Part shown: positions 34,613 to 46,479 of the stretch, in pieces
Layout of the letters: every line of letters starts with the position of its first letter
Position numbering within the stretch: the first letter of the stretch is position 1
NCBI RefSeq assembly: GCF_021869535.1
Contig: NW_026262593.1
Span: 73,040,822-73,104,821, forward strand
Direction of reading: 5' to 3'
Source: Mytilus californianus
Taxonomy: Eukaryota > Mollusca > Bivalvia > Mytilida > Mytilidae
Length of the DNA stretch: 64,000 nt
Made by a program: the position numbers and the translations under genes
The notes under the pieces: model-generated
What the model was told of the DNA's origin: nothing
Databases searched by the model: none
Seen by the model: the letters and a program-made list of their open reading frames with translations, nothing else

Positions 34613-35064
34613 AAAATGTTGAATACTTTTTCAAAATGTACTTGCTATTTTCAAATAAAATGATACAAGTATTGGTCAAGGACTTTTTTTACTGCTACAG
34701 GCTATGCAAAATTGTTAGTTTTTGTAAGGATTACGCATGAATGAATACACTTTACATTCCTTTAGGACTATAGTTATGTCTCCTACTAAGGCAAAGATGT
34801 TTTGTAGCAAGAAAACGAGTAAAATTTGATTCAAACACACGATATTCGATAAGCATCATAACGTTCTTCCTTTAATTCAAATATCATATTTCAGAATATC
34901 CATATTTCAGCAAAACGTCTAGGCCATTTGTTTCATGCTATTTTATAATCAAACAGGACGGAATGACCCCGATCTATCTTAAGTATGACAAATGCTGCAA
35001 GTGATTGCTAAGCTATCAATTAAAAGTTAGGGGGAATATTCTTGAATACATAATAAACATTGCA

Positions 35065-35200
35065 TATAATAAAATTGAAAATGGAAATGGGGAATGTGTC
35101 AAAGAGACAACAGCCCGACCAAAGAGCGGAAAACAGCCAAAGGCCACCAATGGGTCTTCAATGCAGCGAGAAAATCCCGCACCTATTATTATCCTGTGAC
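35065..35200 (+). repeat. Dispersed repeat I, copy 1
   Basis: GGGGAATGTGTCAAAGAGAC, CAGCCAAAGGCCACCAATGG and GCAGCGAGAAAATCCCGCAC. A second copy is at 46955-47098. It is a block I know to be common in mussel DNA. Confidence 0.75.
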
Positions 35201-36491
35201 AAAAAGAGAGAAAAATGGTATATTAAAATATACTGTGTCGGCTAGTCAATTCTATTTTAGTTGCCACTTTTATCAATAATGGTACAAAATAAATTTAAAA
35301 AAAACCAAGAATATACATCCATTTGACATCATGCCCCATTTATACTATCATATTTCAACATTCAGTGAACAGTGATATATGGAATTAAACCCTAGTTTGG
35401 TACATCTTTTATAACGTTACCATCATAATGAACATGATGAACACAAGTTCTTAGTTTCAAGTTTGCGAACAAACTTTTATGATAAACCTATAGTAGCTTA
35501 ACCTGTCACATTTCTGTGTTCATAGAGAAAGAAAATCTGGGTCACAGACGTGATTTTTTTTTTTGGAACAGTGGAAATCGTACTGCACAAGTGTACAAGT
35601 TTCATATTTATATGACCATATTTTATGGTAAACTTTTTAAAACCAAATCGTTATCTGGGTCGAACGGACAGACAGACGAATAGACCGGAAAACATATTGC
35701 TCCTACTATCGTAGAGGGACACAGCAGTGTCTGTTTTAAATCAAAATTTATGGATATTTCCAAATCATTAGCCTTTGTGATGTTAAGCACTATCAATGTT
35801 ATAAATAGCTCTTTTAACAGGCGGAATAAACTTTTAACAATCCTGATGTGCAGGCGTCGTAAGGATGTTTGTTACTCTGTTTCAAAATAACAAGCTTTTT
35901 AACAGACTGTTCTAAATTGATAGTATATAAAAAATGTAAAAAAAAATTCAGGGTCCGTTTGCTTGTTTTCGAGGAAATAATTCTCTCTAGATTTTTCATT
36001 CTTTTAACACTGGCACCTTTTTATTTCAAAAATTAAGAAAAAATAACAAGGATTTTATTAGATTTTCAAATATTGGTTTTTACACTATATGTAATTAAAT
36101 TACGAAAAGAAAAGTAGGGGTTAACAGGCAAATATTTTTAATGACACTAAATGGATAAAACCAGAGGATTTTAAATATATAATGCACTACGCTTTGACAA
36201 AAAAAAATATGCCTTTTTAAAAAAGAAAGTCAACTCTCACACAGAATTGTCGAGGATGAATAAGAAGGATTTTAATCGATCAATGTTATCTTTTCATGTC
36301 CACAGTTTCATTGTTAAAGTGCCAGGTGCGTTTTAATTTATATACAAATTAGGGGGCATACATTTTTTTCAATATTTTCTGTGATTTGTAAGGACAGGAA
36401 AGAAGAAAATCAGGCGTCATTTTGTTTGAATATCACTTTTATATTCAAAACTGCACAAAGTTACATAAATATGAAATGTCTTACATAATGT

Positions 36492-38471
36492 TTAGATGAG
36501 ACTGGACAATCTAGCTGCTGCACTGGTTTGATTATACTTATCACATATGGCTGCTAAATTGAAAAATTTCACAGCTAACTTTGTTTCACCAATTAATTGA
36601 TAAGCTATTCCACAAAAGATATCCGTATTTAGGGTATCAGGAGCAGAAGTTATAGTACGACATTTTGTGAGTATCCATTGGATACGTTCAAGTTGTTGTA
36701 TACACTGTATACATGATGTAATGTCATGTAAATGGTAGCAACACAGGAAACGTAGGAAATATGCGAACGACAACGGGTGAAAAGTAGCAGGATTAATTGA
36801 AACATCTATTTTTAATTCTTGTGGAATTATTGACGAAATCCGGTTAAATCGAAATCTATGAATTATTAGTAACTTAAATATTGTATAAATTTTTTCTGTT
36901 TTCAACATATTAACCGCATGATTTTGAATATGAGTAAATTTGTTGGTAAAATGAAAAAAAGCAGTATACATTTTTTCGTCGGTGCATTTCTTCAATGTAT
37001 GTGTTATAACAGTTAATGAGGCTATGTAATTTTCGTGAACATAGAAGAAAGAAGCTAACTTCAGCAATCCGGATACTGCATCTGAATGTAAACCGATCGT
37101 CAAATGACTTAGATCATGTTTGTACCTGAAATAACAGTATTTGTTTCTTGAGCTATATACATATGTAGTTGCTTCTGGAGCAAGCATAAATGCTGCTGAT
37201 AATTGTAAAGCGAATAATCCCTTTGATGAACCAGTTTTCGAATGATGTAGAAAATTATACAGCAGTTTCGAAAATCTATCAGTCTTACAACCAATATGAT
37301 GGATACGAATACTAGCAACTGTTGGTATTATTTGATGTGAGAATCTGATGTGTCGGCTTATTAAAGATTCATTGACTTGGTGCGACTGGCTTTGGTAATC
37401 TTGAAAGGTTTCAGAAGTTGCTAAACAATTAATTCCTTGCACATATGAATTGTTAAGAATGGTTGTTAATTTTTGTTTGTTAAAAGTATTGAACCTTAAA
37501 AAGAAAAGGTTATTGTCATGAATAAAATAATGTGACAATATTGAATATCTTACACAGTATAGCAGTCTTTGTATGCATGCCATAAAACATGGTATAATAT
37601 TATTTGGTCTCCATACATATGGGTCTGATTCTTCTGACATCCAAAATAGCAGTGTTTTTAAGAAATATGAACACAACAAACCTTTGACATCCTCATGTTT
37701 TTCTACGATTTCTTTCAGAAAGATTTTCAACATAGCATAGCATAATATTTGCGTATGACTGAACGAAAAAACAAGATGTTTGTCTGCTACAGAAAAAGAA
37801 ATTCGCCATTCAAGATTTTCATTTCTTGATCCTTTGCAGCCAATTGGAACAAATAAAACACTGTAAGATATTATTCGGGATATAAGTTCAGATGACGGCC
37901 ATGTTTTACGTGGTCTACTAACCCATGGATTTGCTTGAAATATCCATTTATCGCACTTAAGACACCATGCATCGTCATGTGTTTCATCAAGATCTGATAT
38001 ACATGGACCATGGACTTTATGCATTGAAGGACATGTTTTTGATGACAAGTAGAGTTGTTTGTACAGTTCACTTGAAAGCACACATCCCATATTAGTTTTT
38101 TGCAACATATTCAGAATTGACGGATTACCATGTTCACAAAGAAGTTCATGTATATATCTTTTAACACATAATTGTACGAAACATGGTTGAGTCTCCTCAG
38201 TATTCATAATTAACGGAACGTCTTTACCTTTGAAAACAACATCGTTTTCTGATTGATACACCTTAAAGCAAGAATCAACATGCATGATATCCAAATCACT
38301 GCCTTTTAAATCGAGTCCTTCGCCTTTACTTCCACTAGTTATAAATTGGCATCTTTTTCCAATGTCATTAATAGCAAAAGTCAACCTCCTAACTTTCACG
38401 ACCTCCTCCGATCCAATTTTTTGGCAGAGAAATTTGTAAGTATTCATTGATTCATTTGTTTCTATTGACAT
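36492..38471 (-). CDS. cGAS-like receptor / Mab-21 domain protein with TPR-like C-terminus
   Basis: An uninterrupted 659-residue ORF. Residues ~20-63 carry the nucleotidyltransferase signature GSKGEGLDLKGSDLDIM: the GS pair is at 47-48 and the metal-binding D-x-D at 59 and 61. A likely third acidic residue is D166 in HDDAWCLKC, before the W..A..W..R block. WRISFS at 222-227 and the SYFLKTLLFWMSE to LSHYFIHDNNLF region (268-323) are typical of the Mab-21 HhH/H2TH half. Family members (cGAS, cGLRs) make cyclic dinucleotides on binding nucleic acid and are greatly expanded in bivalves. Residues ~465-659 look TPR-like, e.g. AVSGLLKLASFFYVHENYIA and the final AYQLIGETKLAVKFF block. An acceptor TTTTATTTTGTAG ends at 38486, so a 5' exon probably exists; a weak candidate donor is at about 39109. 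Sensing, ligand and product are inferred, not seen. Confidence 0.85.
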   Translation of the reverse strand: MSIETNESMNTYKFLCQKIGSEEVVKVRRLTFAINDIGKRCQFITSGSKGEGLDLKGSDLDIMHVDSCFKVYQSENDVVFKGKDVPLIMNTEETQPCFVQLCVKRYIHELLCEHGNPSILNMLQKTNMGCVLSSELYKQLYLSSKTCPSMHKVHGPCISDLDETHDDAWCLKCDKWIFQANPWVSRPRKTWPSSELISRIISYSVLFVPIGCKGSRNENLEWRISFSVADKHLVFSFSHTQILCYAMLKIFLKEIVEKHEDVKGLLCSYFLKTLLFWMSEESDPYVWRPNNIIPCFMACIQRLLYCVRYSILSHYFIHDNNLFFLRFNTFNKQKLTTILNNSYVQGINCLATSETFQDYQSQSHQVNESLISRHIRFSHQIIPTVASIRIHHIGCKTDRFSKLLYNFLHHSKTGSSKGLFALQLSAAFMLAPEATTYVYSSRNKYCYFRYKHDLSHLTIGLHSDAVSGLLKLASFFYVHENYIASLTVITHTLKKCTDEKMYTAFFHFTNKFTHIQNHAVNMLKTEKIYTIFKLLIIHRFRFNRISSIIPQELKIDVSINPATFHPLSFAYFLRFLCCYHLHDITSCIQCIQQLERIQWILTKCRTITSAPDTLNTDIFCGIAYQLIGETKLAVKFFNLAAICDKYNQTSAAARLSSLI

Positions 38472-38485
38472 TTCAGCATCACAAT

Positions 38486-38498
38486 CTACAAAATAAAA
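38486..38498 (-). promoter_or_regulatory. 3' splice acceptor upstream of first cGLR ORF
   Basis: On the minus strand a TTTTATTTTGTAG tract ends 14 bases before the ATG. The same tract with the following ATTG is kept at the paralogue although the sequence next to the start codon has diverged, which supports a real intron boundary. The exon would start at 38485. Confidence 0.6.
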
Positions 38499-38594
38499 TA
38501 TCTTAAATCCTTAAATGAATTAAGTAGCACTTCTTGTCTGAACAAAATTTAAATGAGCAGATTTAATCCACCATTTTCTATATAAGAAAATGGC

Positions 38595-38720
38595 TGTTCC
38601 AAGTCAGGAATATGGCAGTTGTTATCCATTCGTTTGATGTGTTTGAGCTTTTGATTTTGCCATTTGCTTAGGGACTTTCAGTTTAGAATTTTCCTCGGAG
38701 TTCGGTATTTTTGTTATTAT
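38595..38720 (-). repeat. Dispersed repeat G, reverse copy next to cGLR exon
   Basis: CCAAGTCAGGAATATGGCAG, TTATCCATTCGTTTGATGTG and TAGGGACTTTCAG are the reverse of 31478-31650. It lies about 100 bp beyond the acceptor of the first cGLR ORF. Confidence 0.7.
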
Positions 38721-39239
38721 ACTATTTGTGGATATATATTTTTGTAAAACTTGCAGAATCAGGTATACAAGGAAAAAATAAAGATGGATGTGACTAACAA
38801 CCCTTTTTTATTTCACCTGTTTTGTGTTTTAATTAAATAAAATTGCTAGGTATTTCATTGTTCAATATAGACACATTAACCGTGCAAAGGATACCTTACA
38901 TGGAAGGCAGATTGCCATAGCGATCAACGTCAGATTTAAATTGATTTTCTTTCATTTCCGATTATTGACAAAGAAGTAAAATGCATACGTGGGAATGCAC
39001 ATAGCCAAGAGGCTGATAGTAACTTTTTACCGCCTGCAACATATATAAACTTACCTGTAAGTTCTCCACTGGATGGTAAAATTATGTTTGATATCTTACA
39101 TGTCTTACCTTTTATTGTTTCTTTTATATTGTAGTCAATTATCTTTTTCAAATTGTCTAATTTGATATTTGCTGTCTGTTTCCATTGAACTATCAACCTT
39201 TTTTTCTGTTATAATTAAGATTTGATTAATTTTTTTCTT

Positions 39240-39360
39240 TCTAAATACTGTCTGATTTGAAACAGGGAAATAAAACACTTACTTGGATTTACCATCAGGA
39301 ATAATTTTAAAAACGATGTAAACTTTACATGATAAATTCAAAACTAAAACTAATAATATG
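39240..39360 (+). repeat. Segmental unit U, partial copy b
   Basis: GGATTTACCATCAGGAATAA, TTTTAAAAACGATG and TTTACATGATAAATTCAAAAC; matches the start of the core at 59537. Confidence 0.5.
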
Positions 39361-39429
39361 GAATTATATTTTTTTAAAAATCAGCATAGACAAACCACGC
39401 AATGTAGAAAGACCGGAACTAAATAAAAA

Positions 39430-39900
39430 ATCTGGATTCATCTTCATCAGCAATGACTTATAAAACAATGACAAAATTACATGACAAATTCAAAACAATG
39501 CAAAGATTAAAGACATCTATAATTAAAAAGGAAATAAATAAAACAATGTGCGATTTTTTTTAAATATGTATTTCTACGTTTACATTTAGGCTTATTGCTG
39601 TAAGGTGTGTAATTTTTGTCAACGGCAAACTTTTTAACTTCGGACTAGAACTACCTTTAAATGACTAAATCTGTTTTCTGAAAAAAAAATATTGTTACTT
39701 GATATCGATATTTAAACTGTTATGTAACCATGCTTACCCTTAATTCTTGAAAATCTCTCCATTTTAGAATTCACAGATAATCTACATTTTTCACAACAAA
39801 ACCTGAATTTCCAGTTTCAGGTTCTAATTTTTGTGTCAGCTGTTTATCTTTTTTACTGGACAACTGACTCATGAACAGTAAAGGCTTCGGAAGATGGAAA
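39430..39900 (+). repeat. Segmental unit U, copy c
   Basis: GGATTCATCTTCATCAGCAA, ACATGACAAATTC, TTGTTACTTGATATCGATAT and GGACAACTGACTCATGAACA keep the block order of the other copies. It lies 5' of the first cGLR ORF. Confidence 0.55.
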
Positions 39901-40943
39901 TATTGTCCAGTCGGTGAATTAAGTTATAGATAATGCATATTTTCGGGTTTTGCCTAATCCTTACACTCCAAGGTGTGTAAAACGACAAGAAAAACTTTAA
40001 AAATATGCACTATCTGACTTACATACAGTATACAAATACTGTCTGCAAAATTTGGCAAGAAATTTTATCCCATTTCCATGTTTATTAATTTTTTACGCGT
40101 TGAGATGTTTAGGTATAACTACGTAAAACAGATCAATTATGAGGTGGACAAATCTAGATATAAACAGTCTTAATCACTGTCCAGTTAAATCCAATTTTAC
40201 TCTAATTGAAAGAACTAAGAAATATATTAATTGATTGGTGTAATTTATTTAATAAAAAGAAGATGCTATGCTTTTTCTATGGTTTCATTACATCTAACTG
40301 CGAGAAAATTAATATTTGTATTATACAATACATCCTGACATAAAATATTACTGAATTATTATGCAGCTATATAGATTTACAAGATAAAGTGCAAATTTGG
40401 TTAGTTTTGGTTGATACGGTCGAATAATTTTGCTATACGAGTCAGCCTGGGGTATCAAAAATACTGAAATTTTGTTACGTATCAATATATTGAACAAAAG
40501 GAGGACATGCTGGCACTCTTAATTTATGCGGGTAAAATTTTGTAGTGATTGTGTTCCAATATTGCTGTCATTTGTATTATATATTCTATCCCGACATAAA
40601 AAATATTTCTGATTTACTTTACGGCTATATAGATTTACATTATAAAGTGCAAATATGGTTAATACGATTTAAAGAATTTGATATGTTTTGGAATATATAT
40701 TCAGCTCGTTAGCATTGTAACCATTATCGTTTTTTTAATATATAGAAAGGCAGATCACGGATAAATTTGTATATAAACAAGCAAAGTTTTTACTTTATTT
40801 ACAAATAGATCACTTCAACACGGAGCTACATGTATTTAATCATGTTTATATCACGGAAGTATTAAATTGACTTTATTTTTTTATGTTTATACCAAGAAAC
40901 AAAGACATTAAAAGATATTAAAAAAAATCGATGTAGAGCGGTC

Positions 40944-41275
40944 CTGGTTGCAAGTTAACTTAGTGTTGAGCAGACCAGGCCAAAAGTTAACTTGAGATCA
41001 GGTCTGGTTCGATCGGAGTTGTCAAAATTAAAGTTAACTTGTGTTATCTTATGACAGAACTGGTTTCGAAGTTAACTTATATCAATAGCGGACCTGTTTC
41101 CTAGTTAACTTTTTCGGCAGACATAAAAACAGTCCTAGGACCAAGTCCGCTTTTCAAGTTAACCAGATTGTGGTCCTAGGATTGGTCAGAGCAGTCCTAA
41201 ATCCTGTCACAGGTTAACTTTGACCAGTCCAAATGACTGGTTATCAAGTTAACTTGCTGTACAGGTTAGGACTGC
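40944..41275. repeat. Cluster of eight GTTAAC palindromes
   Basis: GTTAAC starts at 40954, 40986, 41033, 41071, 41104, 41158, 41213 and 41248, usually as AAGTTAACTT. GTCCTAGGA occurs at 41132 and 41173, and CCTGGT/GACCAG blocks lie between. Spacings are 32-55 bp, so it is not a simple tandem repeat. Confidence 0.8.
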
Positions 41276-42204
41276 ACCCATCTGTAGTTTCTAAGACTAT
41301 TTTCTTTGAATTAGAAAATACTGATTTAAGAAAACATATTTTGTATTATCTTGAACTATTATATACATAAACTAACTCTGTAAACAAATGTATTAAATGA
41401 ACAAATAATTGTGTAGATAACAAATTTTCAAAGTGGCTTGGTACCTAGACAGCTTCATGGTGCTAAGAATTATTTTATCATTTGCATGATTAAAATTTAA
41501 CGCATCTTCATTTAACAAGTGTTAAAAAGTGTTTTTTTTTCAAGATATTTCTCTTACATACTTAAACAATTTCTTTTCCATTGAAATCATCCTGATTATC
41601 AAGTAATATTGTTCGCTGAATACTGAAGGGTCATAGCTAAGCATGTGTTCTGCGGAATGCAATCCGTAGAAGAAGAAAAAACGGTTTTAAAACGGTTTTA
41701 AATCATGTACATTGAAAATCACGAATCGTGTGTCGTATTCGACCTCTAATCCTTTATTAAAGAGTCGAAATTGACTATCAATATATTTTTTTTCACCTAC
41801 GTAACTCTATATGCGATTTTTTGCCACATTGCTTACAAAAATTATCATATATCTTAAATCTCTTTCAATAACATTTCGTTATTCAATTTTCTACTCGTCT
41901 ACCAAAAAAATTAAAAAAATTTGCCATTTGTTTTAAGTTTATGATCTCTCAGGTAAATATCAGAATTGAGTCCAGAGTTTTGACGGTTTTGAATTAAGGA
42001 TCAGTTACTTAATGGAAACACACTTGTATTTCATCCTTTAAAGTTAGTCTGTCTGTTTAATAATTTACAGTTTAAGGAGGGTTCTTCGTCTTTTGCAAAT
42101 AGATGAAGAATAAAATGAAAATTTGCTTTCGATTGCTTTCAGACAGAGAGAAATATGTTTTGTTTTATTTCAGAAGATTTTTTAAAAGAGATATAAAACT
42201 ATTC

Positions 42205-42481
42205 TTAAGTCAGGAATCTGATGTTCAGTAGTTGTCGTTTGTAGATGTGGTTCATAAGTGTTTCTCGTTTCTCGTTTTTTTATATAGATTAGACCGTTGG
42301 TTTTCCCGTTTGAATGGTTTTACACTAGTAATTTTTTGGGCCCTTTATAGCTTACTGTTCGATGTGAGCCAAGGCTCCGTGTTGAAGACCGTACTGTGAC
42401 CTATAATGGTTTACTTTTATAAATTTTGACTTGGATGGAGAGTTGTCTCATTGGCACTCATACCACATCTTCTTATATCTA
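42205..42481 (-). repeat. Dispersed repeat A, reverse copy
   Basis: TTAAGTCAGGAATCTGATGT to CATACCACATCTTCTTATAT, reverse of 7192-7480. Confidence 0.85.
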
Positions 42482-43320
42482 ATTAATCTTTTTCAATTTA
42501 AAAATTTAATTTGGTAGTGTTTTTTAAGCACATGGCATTTGAAACTTGTATGATCTAACTTTTTCAGAGGTTTGTGAAATCTTGAAAATAGGATGTTCCG
42601 GAAAACACAAGTCGCTATATAAAATGCTTGTAAAATTCAGAAACTTGCAGTACGCTCATATTTAAATACTTTTCTGTTAAAAAAGGAAGTGCAAAAACAA
42701 TTGATGAAATTCGACTGAAAAATGGAAATGAATAGTGACTATCTAACTGTTTTTACAAATATCAAATACACAAATAAATCTCTAACTTATCCACGCTTGC
42801 AATATTTTGTTTTACTGACAGGTTTCTGCTGGAATTCGATTGGACATCAGTTTAATGTAGGCGTAACAATCTATCACATTTATCCAATCAGCTGTCTTGT
42901 GTGCTCATGGTCACATGTATACATGAGGGTATTCCATCCACAAAATAAAATATACAAGGTTGTCGGTTAAATGTGGAATGCGCTTTAAATTTAAAAAGTT
43001 AGATGTCAAACTTCAATTAACAAACTGAGGCGAATTTAACACGGATATGTATTTTCTCTTCAACAGTATTTTTATTCTCTGTTCTTTATTTTCATTTAAA
43101 CTAAGCTAAATACGTTTTGTGGCAAATTAAATAAAAACAAACATTTAAACATTGTTTAACATTTCTTACCGATATAACATGTAACTTTTATTATTCTTCC
43201 CTTAGTTTATTTATTTTGTATTTACATTGTATCATAGGTCAAATTTATTTGTTCAGTGTATGTTCAATGGTGTTAATATGTCCTTTTATTGAGTTATGCT
43301 ATTTCAGTTGATATTTTATA

Positions 43321-43701
43321 GTGTGTCTTTCTATGTTGTGATGTTACACTATTGTTTCAGAAAAAGGGTGAAGGTTTGGTACCATTAAAACGTTTAAACC
43401 CGCTGCATTTGTTTGCACCTGTCCTAAGTCAGGAATCTGATGTTCAGTAGTTGTCGTTTGTTGATGTGGGTCATAAGTGTTTCTCTTTTCTAGTTTTTGA
43501 TATAGATTAGACCGTTGGTTTTTCCCGTTTGAATGGTTTTACACTAGTAATTTTTGGGGCCCTTTATAGCTTACTGTTCGGTGTGAGCCAAGGCTCCGTG
43601 TTGAAGACCGTACTGTGACCTATAATGGTTTACTTTTATAAATTTTGACTTGGATGGAGAGGTGTCTCATTGGCACTCATACCACATCTTCTTATATCTA
43701 T
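43321..43701 (-). repeat. Dispersed repeat A, full reverse copy
   Basis: GTGTGTCTTTCTATGTTGTG to CACATCTTCTTATATCTA, reverse of 6560-6935 over its whole length. This defines the element as ~380 bp. Confidence 0.88.
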
Positions 43702-45069
43702 TTTATGTATTTGAAGGCACATCGTTCCCTTTGAGTCTTAGAAACGTTTTCGTCGTTGCAATATATATTACCATACATAAGAAAACAAACTGCTTATGAA
43801 ATACGAGACAAAAAAAAAAAACACAACAGCAAAACATCGGTATCCGTACATAATTTTCGTAGTTTTGGTAAAGTCTTTATCTTAGAAAAAAAAAAAATAT
43901 TATATCATTTTATAACTATTTAAAAATTCACAAACATGAGCTATCACATAGCCCGGATATAATGTAGGTTCCTAACCGATACCGGTGATAACACCAAATC
44001 GTACATAATTAAAATCGCAATTTTTATTGAAATTGTTAATTTTTTTTACATGTTTCTTCTGGAATTATAATATTTTTATGCTTTTAAGGAAATTTCAGGT
44101 CCTTTGTGCTCTTATCAAACTTCATTGTGGTCCTTTGTGCACCTTTGTGCTCCTTCGTGCACAACGGTGGTCCTTTGGGGTGTTTTTAGGCACCCGTTAT
44201 AACTTGGGTTTTTAAATCATTCCAATTCCTTTTCATCCGAGCTTTCACTGTTGGGGAATAATACAGAATAATTGACTCGTCCATCAAATATACATGTAGT
44301 AGTTTACGTTTGACTCTCAAATTGGTTCAGCATAATAAAAGGTGAACCGTTAGGTCTTGTCTGTATCGTTACCTAAAGATTGCCTTGGTTTTATGGCTCA
44401 AAACGGTATTATTTGTTTTGCTTCACATATTGGTTAAATAATGAAATGTATATATATGTTTATAATTCAAACTATAGGAGATGTGGGATAAACTTCAATT
44501 TGACAGTAACCAAACTACAAAAACGCTATAGTTATTACAATCAGAGACATAAAATTCATATTTGTCTCTGGGTAAATCACGAGGGCACTTTCAGAAACAG
44601 TTGTCTGCACGAAATGTCCTGGTCGAAACGTCACAAGTTTATATAAAATTTGTGAATACAATAAACAAAAACAATTCTATGAAAGAGACTGAATAATATA
44701 AATACTCGTTATTTTACACATATTCGAGGGATCAAAATAATCAGTTCTACAAATTGCTGTTTAATGAAATATTTAATGCAATTTTACAAATATTTATACC
44801 TGTCTCTGTAAAATGTCATATTCACGGACCACATTATTTTTTCATCGTTAGAGACACTGTTGCAAAGTTCATTTTCCATTATTTTAAGGTTTTTGACTAT
44901 CTTCTTTCTTCATTTAAAAACCTACAAAAATGGTCTAAACTTTTAATCTTAGACAAGACAGCGTGAAAGTTCAATACACTGTTGTGAGTGTACAAACGGT
45001 GTTTTGACAAACCGGTAAATAATAATGTTTTCGCCCGGGGATATGAATTTGACATTAAACGTCCTTCAG

Positions 45070-45282
45070 TAACTTTACAATACCCAGCCGGGTCATTTCC
45101 GTATATTGTAGATGGAACGTGTGACAAACCTGACATAAACACACCAGCAATACCAATTCAAGTGATTTTTACCTTTTTGAAGGACTCCAAAGAGGGGGTG
45201 TATTGCATTTGCGCCATTTTTGAAAAAATCCAATCTTTCATTTGCGCTAAAAAACCAAACTACATTGGCGGCAATTCACAGG
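45070..45282 (+). CDS. Exon-like Cys-containing ORF, copy 1, unknown protein
   Basis: Lies between a CCTTCAG acceptor-like site and CACAG/GTAACA donor. It reads QYPAGSFPYIVDGTCDKPDI, NTPAIPIQVIFTFLKDSKEG, VYCICAIFEKIQSFICAKKP then NYIGGNSQ. A second copy at 46276 keeps the frame through a 9-bp deletion and many substitutions, which suggests coding constraint at some time. Four cysteines (C, CxC, C) suggest an extracellular module. No family recognised, no start or stop exon found. Confidence 0.35.
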
Positions 45283-45409
45283 TAACATGTAACAATAAGG
45301 TTTAAAATATGCATTGCTACATCGTGAATAAGATAATTTCTTTAACTCAAATCTAGTTAGACGCATCTAAGCATGCGAGTATTTTTTTGTTTAGATTATT
45401 TTTTTATGT

Positions 45410-45600
45410 AAAAAGACCCCTTAAGGACACTTCGTGAGGGTCTTGGTGGGGTGTACAGAATAGAGAATAATGTACATGTACATAATAAAAGACTAACAAT
45501 AAAGAATTAAAATAGATAGGCAAAAAAAAAAAGAAGACAAGAGATGAATGAGTTGCAATGACGTAAAGAATAGATATTAATCGAGCAGTGACAAATAGCT
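45410..45600 (+). repeat. Dispersed repeat B copy
   Basis: GGTGGGGTGTACAGAATAGA, GAATAATG, AAAGAATTAAAATAGATAGG; inverse of 50530-50766. Confidence 0.65.
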
Positions 45601-45749
45601 CAGGCAAATTGAGGAAAATACTATAAGATTGTAATGAATAATTTAAACTACCACTAGATACCCTATGAATTTATTTACTCACTTGAACTCGTCGTAGGAA
45701 TATATTATTCTTGACAAAAACGAATTCAGTATGTTTACTGTACAAACAG

Positions 45750-46275
45750 AAAACAGACACCAAGTGATGGATACAATTTGGCTTATATTGTTTAATAATT
45801 TTTTTTAGAGCAAAAGATTGATTGATTGTTGGTTGCTTAATGCAGGGGCAAACATTCCATGCATATTCAGGACGATAAGTACTTGCGGAAATAGATTATG
45901 AAGTACCAGGTGTTACACATGTTAAAATGTTCTCACCATTGACCTTTTAATACAATTTTGTTTAAACCATGATCTTTCGTTGTATTTCTATGGGTATGAA
46001 GTCATATAGTGTGTTAATATATATGTAGCATATATGTACAGTTTTTCATTTTGACTTTTTTTTTTCACTTTGGAAATTTAATTCCTCCTTTTTACAAAAA
46101 TCATGAGATTCAAATTTGATAAGATTAAAGATTATATTTTAGACTAATACGTATGCACATCCGTTTATTTAATGAGATTCTTGATCGGAGGTTCTTCTAT
46201 CTAAACCAAGAAAACCAATATGTCTGATGTATACAAGCCAACTACTTATATTTTATAAAATTGAAAACGGTCCTA
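45750..46275 (+). repeat. Segmental duplication, copy 1
   Basis: AACAGACACCAAGTGATGGA through AGCAAAAGATTGATTGATTG, TTCATGCATATTCAGGACGA-type and CATGAGATTCAAATTTGATA up to CTACAGAACAAGT. Matches 47097-47695 along its length; the copies have diverged by point changes and indels. Confidence 0.85.
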
Positions 46276-46479
46276 CAGAACAAGTACCCGGCCGTGTCAT
46301 TTCCGTATATTGTAGATGGAACGTGTGACATATATACACCAGCAATACCATTACAGGTGAATTTTACCTTTTTGAAAGACTCTAAAGAGGGGGTGCATTG
46401 CATTTGCGCTAATTTTGAAAAAAATCAATCTTTCATTTGCACCAAAAAATTAAAACTACATTGGCGCCATTTCACAGGT
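46276..46479 (+). pseudogene. Exon-like ORF, copy 2, with late frameshift
   Basis: Follows TCCTACAG. It reads NKYPAVSFPYIVDGTCDIYT, PAIPLQVNFTFLKDSKEGVH then CICANFEKNQSFICTKK. One extra A/T-run base near 46446-46456 shifts the end relative to copy 1, so the GGNSQ end is lost. The CACAG/GTAACA donor remains. Confidence 0.4.

Larger units (their letters stand above)
29800..36491. other. Intergenic stretch
   Basis: No gene recognised. Apart from the repeats listed, it is AT-rich unique-looking sequence. 35480-35720 ends in a GACAGACAGACG-containing block of repeat type. Confidence 0.5.

Noticed and set aside
36492-38471. Viral or bacterial origin of the cGLR ORF because of its long single exon
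   Set aside because: Base composition matches the surroundings, a eukaryotic splice acceptor precedes it, and the domain pattern fits the animal Mab-21/cGLR family.
39109-39196. 5' coding exon of the first cGLR gene (frame WKQTANIKLDNLKKIIDYNI KETIK up to a GTAAG donor)
   Set aside because: The phase would fit the acceptor at 38486, but the frame has no ATG and I found no equivalent next to the paralogue.
40954-41253. HNF1-type binding sites
   Set aside because: GTTAAC is only half of that consensus and the second half is not at the right spacing; kept as an unexplained palindrome cluster.
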